The position numbers were made by a program, and so were the translations under genes. A DNA stretch of 64,000 nt from Novakomyces olei (Eukaryota > Ascomycota > Novakomycetes > Novakomycetales > Novakomycetaceae), in NCBI GenBank assembly GCA_016906335.1, contig JADEYG010000009.1, positions 1,541,001-1,605,000 of the forward strand. The letters are read 5' to 3'. Shown here piece after piece: positions 21,729-32,788 of the stretch. The notes beneath the pieces are model-generated. The model did not search any database, was not told the origin of the DNA, and was given only the letters and a program-made list of their open reading frames with translations. The stretch's first letter is position 1. The number at the start of each line of letters is the position of its first letter.

Positions 21729-22700
21729 TTATTGGCTCCAAAGGAAAAACAAATAGTCAAAGATAATATGGATTGATAGCTTGTGGATGATTGTTTAGTC
21801 GGACGAGACAGGACGAAGAAAATTAAAATACTGTGGCCACAGTCCGTCTATTTAATGCTCTATGCTTGGCCGCAATTTGCTCTTGTATTTTCTAGGTTTG
21901 ACAGATTGATTAGATAATTTTGTTTTATTTATACCATTTCTTGAGACACACGCCCTGACAAAGGCACAAAAGAAGTACTAGAGTATAATTTAAAAGACCC
22001 TGTAGTTACATTGTGTAACTGGTAAGATGAAACTTTTACGTGCGCGAGCGAATAAGAGACCGTACGATAAGAATGAGTCAGCCGTTGAAACGCATGTTTC
22101 AGATTAATGTTTTTGAGCAAATTAATATTGCGTAAGCAGATCAGCTAAAGACCAATCAGTATCGATTTATATTCATGTTTGTCAGTAGCGATAGTCGGCA
22201 AGCCTCGGTATATGCAAGGGACATGAGAATACAACAAATTTTTTATGCTTTCTGATGACGAATTCTTCTGCTAAAATTTCCTTGCAATTATCGTCGCCAT
22301 GAAGAATTAATCTACTACGGCCAGGCTTCTTGTCCAAGTGTACGACGACTGCGAGGATGCATCAATATTGTATATGCTCCGCGCGGCTCTCGCTTTTATA
22401 TTCTTCAAGTATACATCTCGTCCACAGTCGTCAGTAATTGAAGACCTCTATTTTCATTTTCTTATAATACGTAACTGTTGCTGTCTACTGGCATGGGCAT
22501 TTCTGCGCATGCATTTTGAGGAGTTTTTACAAGTTTTTACAATCGTAGAACACATTAGCTTCACCAGCATTTCACTATACAGATTTCACTGTAGCCAAGA
22601 ATAAGTTTTTCCGTGCACCACACCACTTTTGCTGGAAAAGTAATGAATGAATGCTTCGAGAGTGCGTCTACTAATTGCCCATTATTCTTGGGATCAAATA

Positions 22701-23353
22701 GCGGGGCAAAAACGCCGAATCAAAAAATCGTGTGGTTTTTCCCCTACTATTCTAAGAATATCGTATATATTCCGATAAAGTTTCGATAACGATTACATAA
22801 TCGGAGGATAGATATACGAATAAATAAATAGACCGAGTGCTCGAATACAGTAACTCCGCAGAAGAATGGAAAACGATACACAAGTCATACTTCTCGTGTT
22901 TACTTTATCTGCGTACGCGGGGACCTTTTGATTACGCAAGCGAATAAAAGCATTGTTCCAATCCTACATTATCGGCGTTTTTAAGTAATAAAAGGCAACT
23001 ATAACCGGGGAATATTTAATTTCCGGTGACGTCACCTCGTCAATTGATGCCAGGGAAGGGAGATGGGATGACTCGAGTCAGCAAATGGTGGGAAACTCGA
23101 AATAGTCCTGCCACGAACTCGGTCATCGAAGTGTGGAGATCGACGAATAAGGAAGGCTGCAGAACGTTCCGTGTTCCACATGGAAGGGTCTTGCGAAGAA
23201 GCCGACATGTGGCTTGGCAAGGTTTGTATCCTATAGTATTGTAATCGAATCGAAATATGGACTTATCTGTTGAATTAGACTCTATGTGGGCTGGCTGAAT
23301 ATTATGCGATACAATACTAGTCGGCCCCAAGACAATTAGACGAAAACCCCCGC
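22701..23353. promoter_or_regulatory. Four Mig1/CreA-type GC boxes upstream of sugar transporter
   Basis: Matches to SYGGGG occur at 22701-22706 (GCGGGG), 22917-22922 (GCGGGG), 23005-23010 (CCGGGG, preceded by ATAA) and, on the minus strand, 23348-23353 (CCCCGC). This is the binding consensus of Mig1/CreA glucose repressors. Four in 650 bp upstream of a sugar transporter suggests glucose repression; this is inference from motif matches only. Confidence 0.45.
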
Positions 23354-23522
23354 TCTTATTTTCATAAATATACAAAGAATTATACTTTATATAGGATAAT
23401 TTTTGTTGCATAATTCGGATTGTTCTCCAATAGGAATGTTCTATTATAAGCGCACACCCTCGGTAGATCATCCATTTGGTCGCGAAATGGTAACCGTAAA
23501 GTTGGAGCGTCCGACGCCTCTG

Positions 23523-23527
23523 ATTGG
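23523..23527 (-). promoter_or_regulatory. CCAAT box of sugar transporter
   Basis: ATTGG (CCAAT on the minus strand) lies 94 bp upstream of the transporter ATG and 26 bp upstream of the TATA box. Confidence 0.45.
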
Positions 23528-23552
23528 TGGAGGCGTTTGCTGCCCAGCAAAA

Positions 23553-23560
23553 TATAAATA
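23553..23560 (+). promoter_or_regulatory. TATA box of sugar transporter
   Basis: TATAAATA lies 57 bp upstream of the transporter ATG at 23617, a normal distance for a short-leader fungal gene. Confidence 0.6.
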
Positions 23561-23616
23561 CCCTTGTTTTTGCCACAAGTCAAACAATCGCTTTGGAAAA
23601 ACAAACAGTAGGAATC

Positions 23617-25360
23617 ATGGCACCTTGGAGCAATTGGTGGGGAGCGCGCGGTGTGCGCTTGAATATTCTCATTCTGCTGTTGGCGTCTAATGACTTTTTA
23701 TTGTTTGGTTATGACCAAGGAGTGATGGGCAGTTTGCTCATCAACGATAGCTTTCTGCGCCATTTCCCACAAGTAGACACGAGTAATACGGACATCTCTG
23801 TTTCGGAGCAAAATCACAATGCTATCATTCAGGGAGCCGCTATCGGCTCTTATACTCTTGGCTGCTTTGCGGGCGCACTGGCTATTCTCAAAATCGGTGA
23901 TCTCTTAGGCCGACGTCGCGTTATTTTCGTCGGCTCTATGTTCATGATTGTAGGCGCAGTGATTCAGTCTTCTTCCTTCAAACTTGGTCAGCTCATCGTT
24001 GGCCGAATCATTTCGGGAATAGGTAACGGTATGGATACTTCAACAGCTGGCGTTTGGCTCGGAGAGACGGCCCGTGCAAATGTCCGAGGAAAGCTTGTAA
24101 TGGTTGAAGGCGCTCTTATAACCGGAGGTATTTGCTTGTCGTATTGGATAGACTTTGGCTTTTATTTCACCTCTGGAGATATGCAATGGCGCTTTCCTAT
24201 TGCTTTCCAACTGCTTTTTGCCGTTATTCAATTCACATTTGTCCTTACTCTACCGGAGTCTCCACGTTGGCTGGTCAAGAAGGGAAGACATGAAGAGGCA
24301 TCAGCCATAATGGGCGCCCTTTTGGACTTGCCCGTCGATAGCAAAGAAGTCGAGAGTGAAATCACGTCTATTAGCGACACTCTTTCACAGACAACCGATT
24401 CGCTTAAATACTTATTTCACAATGGCCCTAATAAGCATTTCCATCGCGTTGCTCTGGCTTACATTATTCAAATGTTCCAGCAAATTTCCGGTATCAATCT
24501 CATCACTTATTATGCCGGAACAATATACAAGCAGTCAATTGGACTTGGTGACATCCAGTCTCGTGTTCTTGCTGCCTGTAATGGTACAGAGTACTTTATG
24601 GCTTCTTGGATTGCTTTCTTCACAATTGAGCGCTATGGCCGTCGGCCGCTCATGCTGTTTGGCGCTATCGGCATGTCTCTGTCCATGGCGGTACTCGCTG
24701 GAACAACTTCCCCTGGATTTGCGAACCCGGGTAGCGATGTTGCCAATAAAGCAGGCATAGGTGCCTCTGTGTTTTTGTTTGTGGTATGATGCCTTTTTAT
24801 TAATTTGTTATTTTTATCAATTTGCTCATTTTTATAATTTGTTTTTCGACGAAGCTAATCCACAGTTCAACACGTTTTTTGCGATTGGTTGGCTCGGGAT
24901 GACATGGCTTTACCCCGCAGAAGTTGTCTCATTGCAGATTCGAGCGCCGGCAAACGGTCTCTCGACTTCGGCAAACTGGATTTTCAACTGGCTGATCGTG
25001 TTTGTTACACCAATCATGTTTAACAATATTCACGAGTATACTTACGTCGTGTTTGCTGTCATTAACGGTCTCATTATTCTTCCGATTACTTATTGGTTCT
25101 TCCCGGAAACAAAAGGCCGCAGCCTCGAGGAAATTGATCTCATTTTCGCTCAGTCACGTGGTCTGCATGACGTCGTTCGTGTTGCAAACAGTATGCCCAA
25201 ACAGTCCCAAGCTGAGCTCGATCGGGCCTTCCATGAGATTGGTCTTGGAGGACCCAAGGATCCCAATAACATGGGCAATGGTGCCGCGATGCATATCGAA
25301 GACACTACTGCTTCGTCCAACGGAAGCAATCAGGAGGAAAAGGCTGATCGTATGCCGTAA
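23617..25360 (+). CDS. MFS sugar transporter
   Basis: Two exons, 23617-24783 and 24866-25360, with an 82-nt intron (GTATGA...GCTAATCCACAG), give 553 residues with about 12 membrane helices. Sugar-porter motifs are intact: FGYDQGVMGSL in TM1, GDLLGRRRV after TM2, LPESPRWLVKKGR before the central loop, QQISGINLITYYAG in TM7, IERYGRRPLML, and PETKGRSLEEID after TM12. It should carry hexoses or a related sugar or polyol across the plasma membrane by proton symport or facilitated diffusion; specificity cannot be read. The C-terminal tail is hydrophilic. The start is the ATG at 23617, 57 bp after the TATA box; the frame stays open upstream but without an ATG. The upstream region has Mig1-type sites, suggesting control by glucose. 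Confidence 0.93.
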
Positions 25361-25893
25361 TCTGATGTTTAGTATCGTGTATTTTATTTAATCTCGATTG
25401 TTTTTGCCTTTTGCGACGGACGGTTCATGAATGGGATTACCTTGTGGTTACGCTGTACACACAATTTGCTAGAATTAGGTGTAAATAATACACAAATGTT
25501 TGATTAAAGCTGAGTGGCCTTGTTAATTGTACTATTGTAATAGTCGGTGATTGTATTTATAGTCGAGAGCCAAAGCTGCGACCCTTTGTTCGTCTTTTGG
25601 GGATCTGGAGACTACACGTCCTGTCTAACGCTCTGCGATCCGCCAAGCAGCAATCTTGCATTTTGGGTCCCAAGTCGATATCAGTATATCGTTGATTGCC
25701 TTGGAAATTGGACCTAAATCAGAAATTGCTCAATCTTGACAGTTTTTATTTATTTACTCCTGATAGTATTTTTTACTGTTGACAGTATTAATTTAGGGTC
25801 AGTCAAGTCTACTGCTTGATTGCACTGAAGTTAGAATATGTTTTCCCCAATTTGGTACGATCTTATCGTGCGAAATATTCCCTCTGGCAGCCT

Positions 25894-25903
25894 AGAAAAC
25901 CCT
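25894..25903 (+). promoter_or_regulatory. AGAAAACCCT promoter box
   Basis: One of seven intergenic copies of this motif or a one-base variant in the window (see findings). It lies 165 bp upstream of the small gene's ATG, in the context TAGAAAACCCTGCC. Confidence 0.45.
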
Positions 25904-25998
25904 GCCTATAATAGCCACGCATATATGCACTAGTATGCATATTTTCCGCAGTCTGAGCACATAATGACATAATAGGTACATCATTTGCATGTACGCGA

Positions 25999-26005
25999 TA
26001 TAAAA
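25999..26005 (+). promoter_or_regulatory. TATA box of small disordered protein gene
   Basis: TATAAAA lies 60 bp upstream of the ATG at 26059. A strong TATA box with a short leader is typical of stress-regulated or highly inducible yeast genes. Confidence 0.6.
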
Positions 26006-26058
26006 GACGCGAGATCCAACTCGACAGCTAAAACTAGATTTGAGTCTACGCAATCAAT

Positions 26059-26316
26059 ATGAGTGGCAAGGCAACTTCAGAGGGCACAAAAGTTACGACA
26101 GATCCGGAATCGTCTACGACTAAAGGACAAAGCACAGGGCCTGTCGCTCCCGAGTCTTTGGCGGGGCAATCGCTGGCAACTGGAGGCAAGTTCAACGACG
26201 GTCAGGCGCCAAATAGCACGTCAGTAGGCAACTTGCCTGACCCGAATAACCTTCAAAAGGTTAGCCAGCTGCCGTTGGAGGATATATCTGCATTTGGGAA
26301 AGAAGGCAACAAGTAA
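26059..26316 (+). CDS. Small hydrophilic, disordered protein
   Basis: An 85-residue protein with no cysteine and no hydrophobic segment, rich in G, S, T, N, P and D (KGQSTGPVAPESLAGQSLA, TSVGNLPDPNNLQK). The composition and the GPVAPESLA-type segment recall small fungal proteins annotated only as hypothetical or stress-associated. No enzymatic fold is expected. A consensus TATA box 60 bp upstream and a good ATG context (CAATATG) support a real gene. The function is unknown; a starvation- or stress-induced, LEA/hydrophilin-like role is a guess from composition. Confidence 0.7.
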   Translation: MSGKATSEGTKVTTDPESSTTKGQSTGPVAPESLAGQSLATGGKFNDGQAPNSTSVGNLPDPNNLQKVSQLPLEDISAFGKEGNK

Positions 26317-27397
26317 ATTGCAAATTGCAAATTGCCCGGCCAATGTTATGTATACAGCATCTTTTGTTTAGACACGTCCAAGGTGCTTGTGGTCGTGAAG
26401 ACAATTTAAACAAAGTTTTTTACGATTGAACTTTCAGAATAGCACAGTTGACCAAGCCGCTTTTTTATGGTGTACCTGACGATGTAATTATAATGGAAAT
26501 CATGAATTTCATGAATTTGGTGCCTTGCATGCTTTGTGCAGCACATTTCACGAGATTGGGCCTGTTGCGAGACAACGATTCGCCATTAAAATAAAGACTC
26601 GTGCCTGCTTTTATATTCAATTTAAATAATAAGATTGTTATTGGTTTTCGATAGATTTAGTCAGTGGACATTCAATGGACACATTGTTGTACTGTCGACT
26701 AATGCATCAACGTGACACCAAATGCCTTCTGCCGAACGTTAGTTCGCAGAGCGGTCCATCAAACAAAGACAATAGGTTTAAGTGGGTAAAGAAATAATAC
26801 GGTAGTCACTATTCTTGCACTGCAATTATTCTGACGTACGACTAACTACTGGCAAATATGGTGAATACGATAGATGTTCTTTATCAATCTCGCACCAGAG
26901 CAATTGTAGAAATGATGTGCATTAATGGTGAGCAAATTAGAATCAACAATTCAGAACCAGCTAGACGGTGTAAACTATAAAGTAAATTGAATTTATAATA
27001 TAAAACATCGTAATAATACAACTATATCGGTCTAATGATATTAATAAATACTAGTACCTTTGAATTTTTGCTCTTGTAAAGTTGACCTTCGAGGGGCATC
27101 TTTTGTCTCGTCCGTAGCCTATAAAGTAATACAAGGCGTGTTCAACAAAATTGGTTTTGTTCTATAATTCCACTCGGTGGACAAGCAAATAAATCAAAAC
27201 CTGAAAATATATAATATGCACTCCGTTTAGTTTTCTTACATGTAGAATAGTTAGGGATAAATATGATATATGTACTACGTTAATTATAGAGGATATTTCG
27301 ATAAAAGCGCCGCCATTAGACAGCCAAAACAGCCACTTTCCTAGCCCCTCATCACCATTACAACCCTATTCTTGTAAAAACTCACATCTTCTCTCCA
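26317..27397. other. Gene-poor intergenic region
   Basis: About 1.1 kb of AT-rich sequence downstream of the small gene and of HFI1 (convergent). No protein-like frame, tandem array or RNA gene was recognised. Confidence 0.55.
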
Positions 27398-29117
27398 TTA
27401 ACTCGCCAAAATTTCGTCAAGAACATTAGCCAGTTCCACTCTTTCGTTCCAATAAGCATCGTCCTTGCCATTGTTCTCGTATATATTGTACAATTGCTCA
27501 TGCTGCTGATCATTTTGTGTAGTAATATTATTCTGGTCAGCACGCTGAATCGAATACACATCCGTATCATGGCTCAAGGCAGAACGAGAAAGGCCTTGGC
27601 TCGGTTCAGCAGAGCCCGCTTCATCAATCGAATCCAGTTGCGAATCAAAATATTCATTCGCCATTGACAATTCCAGTCTTTTCTGCGCTGGTTGCGCCTC
27701 AACAAGCCGGTGTGGCTGGATCGTCCAACCCACGTCCAATTCTGTTGGAGTGAGAGAGTTTTGTTCAATAGGCCTATCTTTCCGAGAGGCATCATTCGAA
27801 GAGTCTTGCCCTCCTTCCAAATCGTCATCCATGCCTTGCATGCTCTCGTCCGAGTATCCCCGTGCATTTTGGATAACAGCAGAGAGATTGTTTTTTAAGT
27901 GGTTTTCAAGACCCGCCATAACGATCTCTAAAACATCCTCCGTAATGCCACCCAAGAGTCCGTGCTCAAGAGCAATGGACAACATGCGTTCTCGTAAAAC
28001 TTCGTTGTCAGGAAGTAGCCGGCTTTCGCTAGCCAAAGGCACCAAATATCCTTTCTGAACATCATTCGCATAGACTGCTGTTAGAAATGGTAAAATCAAA
28101 ATTATATATATTTATGTATCAGTCTTACCAGAGTTTGATCGATCCTTGGTGACGGGAATTTTAGGCAACCGTACAATACGTGTTTCGATAAGGACGCCGG
28201 GTTGTGGAGGCGGCCGCTTCTTTGGATCCTGAAAATACTATGAGTACATGCAAATATTATGTATCACTTACCCGAATCATGCTCTTGATCCGTTTCCTTT
28301 CTCGGTAAGATAGGGCCATCACATCGGCCTTTAATTTTTTTGCCCGCAGTGAGGCAGGCTTGCGCTTGTGCACAGCATCTTTACGCTTCCGTTTGCTCCA
28401 TCCCGGCGCTATAACACTGCCCTGTGGAGGATTTCGAAACGTGTTGGCCAGAATTCCCAGAACGGCTTCATTATGAAGCGTAGCTTTATTGATTAGAGTT
28501 GATTTCAGTGGAAAAGAAGATATAAAGAACGAATACAAAAAAGGACAAATGCACAAAAGGACAAATGCAAAAAACAAATGCAGAAAGAACAATGAAAAGA
28601 ATAACAAACATCAAACATTAAACATGAAACATGAAACACCGAAACAAATTGTGAAATGAATATTTAAAGAAGAATATTTAAAGAAAAATTAAAAAACAAT
28701 CGAATAAAGAAAATTGTAGTAATGAGATAGTATACCAAATCTAGGATACGCGGAAACAAAAGGAGCAAACTGCTCATCCAACTCTTGTCGAGCCAATTTC
28801 CCTGTCATAAATTCATAGACAATATCTTGGTAAGCCGGCCAATCCTGCTGCAGCATAGATCGTAGTTGGTTCAATGGCGCTTCAACATTAACCCTCATGT
28901 TTCCACGTCCAGACTGCACAGGTCGCGATTTTGATGGTGTCGCGCTTGCCGAAGAAGCCGGTGCCAGCGTTGCGGCTTCCATCGCGCTCGATGATTTTGG
29001 TGTTCCATTAGTCAACACGGTATCTGCGCTGGTGTCGATTTCACCGTCTACGCTCGATGTAGTCGAGGGTTTAGGCTCTTCTAGCTGTAATAGATCTGTG
29101 CCATTTGTTGATCGCAT
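27398..29117 (-). CDS. HFI1: SAGA subunit Hfi1/Ada1 (SAGA-Tad1 domain)
   Basis: Four exons, 29117-28736, 28483-28272, 28228-28129 and 28077-27398, give 457 residues; the introns are 252, 43 and 51 nt with CTAAT/CTAACAG acceptors. The SAGA-Tad1 signature is present in order: VEAPLNQLRSMLQQDWPAYQ and FMTGKLARQELDEQFAPFV, then LHNEAVLGILANTFR, KKLKADVMALSYRERKRIK, and YANDVQKGYLVPLASESRLL followed by LRERMLSIALEHGLLGG and VMAGLENHLKNNLSAV. Hfi1/Ada1 is a core structural subunit of the SAGA transcription co-activator; it has a histone-fold partner role with Taf12 and is needed for SAGA integrity. The N-terminal 75 residues and the last 150 are disordered. Intron 1 contains a tandem repeat. Confidence 0.93.
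28530..28605. repeat. Imperfect tandem repeat in HFI1 intron 1
   Basis: Imperfect copies of a 12-16 bp unit of the form AAAGGACAAATGCACA, plus AACATGAAAC repeats at 28610-28640. All lie inside the 252-nt first intron. Confidence 0.65.
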
Positions 29118-29340
29118 TCTTCACTAAAAGACAGCAGATCAAAGGCAGTTCGCACAGGCCGGCCACTGAAAAGTCTTGAATTTCTAAAGCGGCCTCGTCC
29201 CCAGTGTATAGAGTAAATAGGACATTTGCTTTGTCGATAGAGGCCCTGCCTCTTGTCTGCCCTTGTGATTGTGATAACTATTCTGTACCAATTAATGGAT
29301 ATTATTTATTCAATTGTTTTGGAGATGTGTATTGATGATT

Positions 29341-29506
29341 ATATTTATTATATTTATTATATTTATTATATTTATTATATTTATTATATTTATTATATTT
29401 ATTATATTTATTATATTTATTATATTTATTATATTTATTATATTTATTATATTTATTATATTTATTATATTTATTATATTTATTATATTTATTATATTTA
29501 TTTATT
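29341..29506. repeat. 9-bp tandem array (TATATTTAT)n
   Basis: About 18 perfect copies between the divergent HFI1 and RPS5 genes. As the unit is 9 bp, all three frames stay open across it on the plus strand, so it mimics a coding region. Confidence 0.97.
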
Positions 29507-29781
29507 AACTATTATTCATTTGCTCTTATTTATAGAGAGTGCATTTAAAGTTACTTTATAATAGTGATAACCCGCCCGCGCCCTAATTCATACTATAATA
29601 AACAACAGTAATTATTTGGCTGACTTGTATCGCCGTACGCTTTTAGCATTACTTTGCAAAACATCAGTATACAGTCCATCTACAAACTATGTAATAATCA
29701 TTATTACTGTTCAGTATGCACATGTACATCATGTTGATTTCATGAATATTTTATAGTGCAGAATTTGGGTTCATCTAGGGC

Positions 29782-29799
29782 TAACCCTAAGCAGTCACA
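29782..29799 (+). promoter_or_regulatory. HomolE-like AACCCTAA plus HomolD box of RPS5
   Basis: TAACCCTAAG is followed by CAGTCACA at 29792-29799. CAGTCACA is the HomolD box that replaces TATA in ribosomal protein gene promoters of S. pombe and many other ascomycetes, usually with a CCCTA-type HomolE element next to it. It lies 117 bp before the RPS5 ATG, 61 bp before the probable 5'UTR intron donor. Confidence 0.8.
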
Positions 29800-29859
29800 C
29801 ACACTTGCTTGCTATCTAAACATAGACCGAGTATACACAAGGTCCAAAGCAAATACGAG

Positions 29860-29915
29860 GTAGGTCTGAATCGCGATTAGAGCGTGGCAGTATTGCGAGG
29901 AACTAACGTGAATAG
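29860..29915 (+). other. Probable 5'UTR intron of RPS5
   Basis: GTAGGT donor at 29860 and branch/acceptor CTAACGTGAATAG ending at 29915, so the intron ends exactly before the ATG. The 56-nt size fits the small-intron class of this genome. Inferred from splice signals only. Confidence 0.6.
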
Positions 29916-30545
29916 ATGGCGGCAGAAGTTTTCAACCACCAGGCGCAACTGCCGGCGGAGATCAAGGAGGGCACTGGCCTGCGCCTCTTCAACAAATGGT
30001 CATACGACGATATTGAGGTCAAAGATATTTCATTGCAGGATTATATCTCTCTTGGAAATGCTGCGGGCCAACCGTTGCCTCACACTTTGGGTCGATTCCA
30101 GACGAAGCGTTTCCGGAAGGCTCGCATGTTTATCGTTGAGCGTTTGACCAACTCGCTCATGATGAATGGACGCAACAACGGCAAGAAGCTACTGGCAAAC
30201 CGTATCGTCAAGCACGCTTTCGATATTATCAACTTGTTGACGGATCAGAACCCGATCCAAGTAACCGTTGATGCCGTTGTTAACTGCGGTGTCCGTGAAG
30301 ACTCTACCCGTATTGGTTCAGCTGGTACTGTTCGTCGCCAGGCTGTTGATGTTTCCCCTCTGCGCCGTGTGAACCAGGCTATTTCTCTCATCACTATCGG
30401 TGCCCGTGAGGCTTCTTTCCGCAACATCAAGACTATCTCTGAGTGCCTTGCTGAGGAGCTTATTAACGCTGCAAAGGGCTCTTCGAACTCTTATGCTATC
30501 AAGAAGAAGGACGAGCTTGAGCGTGTGGCCAAGTCTAACCGATAA
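29916..30545 (+). CDS. RPS5: 40S ribosomal protein S5 (uS7)
   Basis: A 209-residue protein, close to the eukaryotic uS7 length. Conserved segments are visible throughout: [21 protein letters not shown] near the N-terminus, [58 protein letters not shown] and the C-terminal [21 protein letters not shown]. It binds the head of the 18S rRNA 3' major domain, near the mRNA exit/E site. Codon use is visibly more biased (many GGT, GCT, CGT, AAG) than in neighbours, as expected for a highly expressed gene. The promoter has a HomolD box and a probable 5'UTR intron. Confidence 0.98.
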   Translation: MAAEVFNHQAQLPAEIKEGTGLRLFNKWSYDDIEVKDISLQDYISLGNAAGQPLPHTLGRFQTKRFRKARMFIVERLTNSLMMNGRNNGKKLLANRIVKHAFDIINLLTDQNPIQVTVDAVVNCGVREDSTRIGSAGTVRRQAVDVSPLRRVNQAISLITIGAREASFRNIKTISECLAEELINAAKGSSNSYAIKKKDELERVAKSNR

Positions 30546-30998
30546 TTGCATACCATATATGTATTTTCAAACAATAAAGACAAATTACATATTCTAAAGT
30601 TGGTTTGTGTTCGAATACACGAGTAGAAATTTGCCAGTAGGACACGGGGTAGTGAGTAGAGAAAGCGGGCTTTACGTCCTACACTGCGGAGTGTAACAGA
30701 GTACATTTATATTAGGAATGGAGAGGTTTGTCTTGTAATAAATTTATTATTTACAAACACGAATAAACGTATATAATAATAACCGTCGGCTTATTATAAC
30801 TAGACCAATTAATGCCGTCGGATCGAAAAGAGCGAATATACATGCCAGAGATAAGTGAATCTTGAAAATTTCCTGTCAAACCCAAATTTTACCAAACCAT
30901 TGACTAAATTATATCTCGATTACGAAATTGCCCGTTGCAAGATCGGACTTGCCCGTCAGTAAATCAACTGATAAACCCTAGTGTTACCGAATGGCATC
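30546..30998. other. Convergent intergenic RPS5/SCS7
   Basis: AT-rich 3' regions. A TGTGTTCGAATACACG hairpin-like motif lies at 30607-30622. No gene is seen. Confidence 0.5.
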
Positions 30999-32427
30999 TC
31001 AAGTCGACTTTCCGTCCAGCTTTGAAACTTGCTCTGGTGGATCGTACAAGATCATAGTGTCAAAGACTCCGTCCCAGAATTTGCTTGTGACCCCGAAACC
31101 CTGCTCGTAGTTCCGGTAGTGATGATCCATGTGGTACGCTTTCATTTTCACCAAGTGGTCCACAAAGAGTCTGTTTATATTAGTACAGAGTTTGTAAACC
31201 GCGGAAGGGTAACCGAGTATAAACGTGTAAATACATAAAATAAAGAGCAAATAATTAGATATTATAAATACCTCTTGTGGTGTAAGAAATAGTGGCAGCA
31301 ATCGTAGCAGATATAGCCCAGGATCCCACCGCAGTAGATAGGCAGAGCAAACTTGTAGGGGAAAATAAAAGTAGCCAGTCGCCACCAAGGGTAGGCAAAA
31401 GCCAAGAACAATGTTGGCGGCATGACTAGACGCATACGATCCATGGGCAGGTAATGGTGCACACCATGGAATAAAAAGTGCATAGTAATAGCAAATCGAT
31501 TATCCGGGAGATAGTCGTCCAAGTGAAATAAGAATCGATGCATAATGTACTCCACCAGTGTCCAAACGCACAGTCCAACAAAAAAGAGTGTGGCTACGAC
31601 GTTGAGCGGAAGCTCTCGTAGAGCCAGGGAGACGCCATAGCACACACAAGGCAGCCAGACTGACGGGACAACATACCACGGTGTCAGTGAAAGAGGCTCC
31701 AGGAAATTGCCAAACAAAGGTGCAGAGCCACCGACGTAATGGCGTGGCCGGTGTACTTGATCGAGGTAGAACTCCTTGGAAAAGTTACCGAAAAATACTT
31801 GTTTCAAGAGCGGCCGTGACAGATCAAGAAACTTGTTTTTCTTGAAATCATCCGTGATATCAGTCGAGCGTTGGCGGTCATCCTCGCCGATATTGAGCTG
31901 CGTAATATGTCGGAAAACGGGTACATTCACAACTTCGTTGGGGACAACTTTACTGTAGTCAATCTCAATCTCGTCCACTTTAATTGCCTCGTCTTTAAGG
32001 GATACTTGAGGCTCTGCTGCCACGCGTCCAATAGCAAACTCGCTCAAAATCTCGTAAGCAGACTCTGTGTGCTCGTGAGAAAGGCCGTCTCGCATTATAT
32101 GCGAAACGTTTCGGCCCGCATACTCCAGAATCAAGTCTGCCCCGCCGGGCTAAATATTATTAGCGTCTGTAAAGGACAAGAAAACTGTCTAGTTTTTCAT
32201 AGACAGCGGCCACTGCCATCAAAAGAGCGCTACCAGATCTAACAGATCCTTGACGACGGCGATTTTGTCTTTTGCCAGGAGCAATAAAGCAAACTTACGT
32301 GGTCTTCGAGGAACGGTGTAATATCGTAAACAGTGCCCTCGTCGTCAAACACCCAGCATGAAGACGAGGCTGAGTGCGCAGAAACTTCGGCGGGCGAGAA
32401 AACTGCTGAGGGCGCTGAGGGCGCCAT
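30999..32427 (-). CDS. SCS7: Sphingolipid fatty acid 2-hydroxylase Scs7
   Basis: Three exons, 32427-32299, 32149-31272 and 31170-30999, give 392 residues (S. cerevisiae Scs7 has 384). The introns are 149 and 101 nt with CTAAT branch points. Exon 1 plus the start of exon 2 encode a cytochrome b5 domain; the intron splits the haem motif, FLEDH then PGGADLILEYAGRNV, and the second haem His is in SHEHTESAYE. The hydroxylase domain has the di-iron histidine motifs HRFLFHLDDYLP, HFLFHGVHHYLPMD, CHYFLHH and HMDHHYRNYEQGFGVTSKFWD. The enzyme is in the ER membrane and adds the 2-OH to very-long-chain fatty acids of ceramides. The start is the ATG at 32427; an upstream in-frame extension has no ATG. 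Confidence 0.96.
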
Positions 32428-32640
32428 TTCAGACACAAACAAAGAAGGTTTCTGACGACTGAAAAAGCAAACAAATCACGATAAACCAAATTTATCGGAC
32501 GATCGTTGCAGACAGAGGCAGATAAGTCTACACCGAAAATGGTGTTTTCCCGTTGTAATATAAAACGCGAGATTTTTAATTATACATATCTCATTTTGTA
32601 TGTATGAACCCATTTGTACACGAGCAAGCAAGTATACAAG

Positions 32641-32720
32641 TAAGAAAAGTAAGAACTTAAGAAAGTAGGAGAGTAAGAAAGTAAGAAAGTAAGAAAGTAG
32701 GAGAGTAAGAAAGTAAGAAG
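32641..32720. repeat. 8-bp degenerate tandem array (GTAAGAAA)n
   Basis: About ten copies with GTAGGAGA variants, directly followed by a long A run. Confidence 0.85.
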
Positions 32721-32733
32721 GTAAACAGTATAC

Positions 32734-32734
<1 letters not shown>

Positions 32735-32787
<53 letters not shown>
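32735..32787. repeat. Poly(A) run of 53 bases
   Basis: Uninterrupted run of A. It is far longer than any other mononucleotide tract in the window. Confidence 0.95.

Positions 32788-32788
<1 letters not shown>

Larger units (their letters stand above)
21729..23616. other. Gene-poor region upstream of the sugar transporter
   Basis: About 1.9 kb without a supportable gene. A 178-codon frame on the minus strand (23040-23576) and an 88-codon frame on the plus strand (22338-22604) show no domain, and the former overlaps the transporter's TATA box. The last 0.9 kb holds four SYGGGG-type sites, a CCAAT box and a TATA box, so it is probably a long regulated promoter. Confidence 0.55.
25361..26058. 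other. Intergenic upstream of small disordered protein gene
   Basis: No gene is seen. It holds an AGAAAACCCT box at 25894 and a TATA box at 25999, both placed for the downstream gene. An imperfect CATATATGCACTAGTATGCATAT palindrome-like stretch lies near 25918-25941. Confidence 0.55.
29118..29915. other. Divergent promoter region of HFI1 and RPS5
   Basis: Contains the 9-bp array (29341-29506), an AACCCTAA box and HomolD box near 29782-29799, and a probable 5'UTR intron of RPS5 at 29860-29915. Confidence 0.6.

Noticed and set aside
23040-23576. 178-codon open frame on the minus strand
   Set aside because: It covers the TATA and CCAAT boxes of the sugar transporter, has no domain, and its composition looks like reversed promoter DNA.
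29253-29561. Open frames of repeated YYI/FII residues
   Set aside because: Translation of the 9-bp TATATTTAT array, not a gene.
30603-30625. GTGTTCGAATACAC hairpin, resembling a T-arm
   Set aside because: It lies in the RPS5 3' region and no cloverleaf can be built around it.
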